From Bacteroidota bacterium (lineage in GTDB: Bacteria; Bacteroidota; Bacteroidia; Bacteroidales; 4484-276): 8,694 nucleotides of DNA. The stretch covers positions 1 to 8,694 of the forward strand of contig JABMQA010000883.1 in assembly GCA_013203545.1 (NCBI GenBank), in the 5' to 3' direction. A model generated the notes under the pieces. It saw only the letters and a list, made by a program, of their open reading frames with translations, ran no database searches and had not been told where the DNA came from. The translations under genes and the position numbers were made by a program. This document shows positions 8,263 to 8,694 of the stretch, piece after piece; the stretch's first letter is position 1; every line of letters starts with the position of its first letter.

Positions 8263-8277
8263 AGGGATGCCATCCCT
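8263..8277. repeat. Palindromic repeat, copy 1 (GGGATG-C-CATCCC core)
   Basis: AGGGATG and CATCCCT form a perfect 7-bp inverted repeat around a single C. The 13-base core is identical to copy 3 and is the reverse complement of copy 2's core. Confidence 0.75.
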
Positions 8278-8346
8278 GGATTCTTTGAAATATATGTGGC
8301 CATATCATCCCGATTTTTCTTGCTGGTTGAGTGGAAACCTTGCATC

Positions 8347-8365
8347 GGAGGGATGGCATCCCTCC
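8347..8365. repeat. Palindromic repeat, copy 2 (opposite orientation)
   Basis: GGAGGGATG and CATCCCTCC form a perfect 9-bp inverted repeat around a single G. The central base shows that its core is inverted relative to copies 1 and 3. Confidence 0.75.
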
Positions 8366-8410
8366 TGATAATATTTAAAATTGATGACTGGCAGGTTAGT
8401 TTTTGAATGC

Positions 8411-8449
8411 GCAGAATGCAAAAAACGAAGATCCATTTCAAAATTCTGC
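8411..8449. repeat. Short inverted repeat GCAGAAT/ATTCTGC
   Basis: Arms at 8411-8417 and 8443-8449 are separated by 25 nt. No T-run follows, so a terminator is unlikely. It could be a chance match within the AT-rich filler. Confidence 0.3.
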
Positions 8450-8537
8450 ACTGGATATTCGATATGCTACATCTTTTTGTTTTCCAATGCGATTTAAGAT
8501 TTTTGATATTGGACATTTGATAATTATTACGGGGGAA

Positions 8538-8550
8538 GGGATGCCATCCC
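8538..8550. repeat. Palindromic repeat, copy 3 (GGGATG-C-CATCCC core)
   Basis: GGGATG and CATCCC pair around a single C, with the same core and orientation as copy 1. The copy is preceded by a G-rich run (8531-8535). Confidence 0.75.
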
Positions 8551-8571
8551 AGTGGTGTCATGCTTAGAAAA

Positions 8572-8614
8572 GAGAAATAGATTTCTCCCTTCGGCACTGC
8601 ACTTCGCTTGTGCC
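8572..8614. repeat. Paired hairpins of a probable dispersed intergenic element
   Basis: GAGAAAT (8572-8578) and ATTTCTC (8581-8587) form a 7-bp inverted repeat. GGCAC (8593-8597) and GTGCC (8610-8614) form a second hairpin. The sequence then continues into CGAAATGACA. The arrangement resembles a small structured intergenic repeat, not a gene. Confidence 0.4.
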
Positions 8615-8649
8615 TTTGGTCGAAATGACAAATTTGGTTGCGTTTAGTG

Positions 8650-8694
8650 GAGTTGAGAGAATGCGGGCGTTTCACGCCCGCATTCTCTCAACTC
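8650..8694. repeat. Perfect 20-bp inverted repeat at the window's right end
   Basis: The arm at 8650-8669 (GAGTTGAG...GCGGGCG) is exactly complementary to 8675-8694, with a 5-nt loop TTTCA. The stem is cut by the window edge and may be longer. It would be a very stable hairpin. Whether a T-run follows, as in a terminator, cannot be seen. Confidence 0.9.

Larger units (their letters stand above)
8091..8694. other. Gene-free repeat mosaic
   Basis: No credible gene is present. Both long minus-strand open frames here are made of repeat sequence and low-complexity text. Stretch 8091-8212 shows nothing I recognise. The rest holds the period-8 repeat, three copies of a GGGATGGCATCCC-type palindrome, AT-rich filler, several hairpins and a large terminal inverted repeat. 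The motif CGAAATGACA near 8620-8630, with the paired GAGAAAT/ATTTCTC, resembles dispersed intergenic repeats I associate with environmental Bacteroidota; that link is from memory and not tested. Confidence 0.6.

Noticed and set aside
8117..8359. Minus-strand open frame of 80 codons
   Set aside because: It is mainly the translated period-8 repeat (TPTLQYSNTP text) plus a palindrome, a familiar artefact of such repeats.
8263..8550. CRISPR array formed by the three palindromes
   Set aside because: The repeats are too short, alternate in orientation, and have unequal gaps (centres 86 and 188 bp apart). No cas gene is present.
8247..8675. Minus-strand open frame of 142 codons in the right-hand region
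   Set aside because: Its translation is made of the palindromes, the CGAAATGACA-type repeat and AT-rich filler, with no protein-like composition or start context.

Overview
The window looks like a stretch of a Bacteroidota chromosome, most likely an environmental or gut-type member of the class Bacteroidia. Four things point that way. The large gene ends in a type IX secretion system (T9SS) sorting domain. The genes begin after A-rich leaders without a Shine-Dalgarno sequence. Two upstream regions carry the Bacteroidota promoter pattern (TTG, about 20 bp, then TAnnTTTG). The genes encode the beta-sandwich modules (GEVED, CARDB-like, choice-of-anchor, carboxypeptidase-regulatory-like) typical of secreted proteins in this phylum.

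Layout: every recognisable gene lies on the minus strand. From right to left on the given strand:
(1) 8091-8694 is a gene-free repeat mosaic. It holds a period-8 mini-repeat, three copies of a GGGATGGCATCCC-type palindrome, smaller inverted repeats, and a perfect 20-bp inverted repeat that ends on the last base of the window.
(2) A promoter at 8061-8090 precedes a 52-residue lysine-rich small ORF (7880-8038).
(3) Two bases after that ORF stops, a 1971-residue secreted multidomain protein starts (1962-7877). It ends with a T9SS C-terminal domain and is followed by a strong hairpin terminator (1906-1940).
(4) A 503-bp intergenic region holds several nested inverted repeats and a plus-strand terminator-like hairpin (1819-1839), compatible with a small plus-strand RNA, plus the promoter of the next gene.
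(5) A second secreted protein with two GEVED domains starts at 1458 and runs off the left edge of the window.

Interpretation: the small ORF and the giant protein probably form one transcription unit. The GEVED protein is a separate unit with its own promoter. Both large proteins appear to be non-enzymatic surface or extracellular proteins built from adhesion-type modules; I see no catalytic domain in either. I found no CRISPR array, tRNA, rRNA, transposase, phage gene or defence system. The items most worth a second look are the possible plus-strand RNA, the overlooked small ORF coupled to the giant gene, the internally duplicated GDDATT/DGF/GE module, and the repeat mosaic at the right end.
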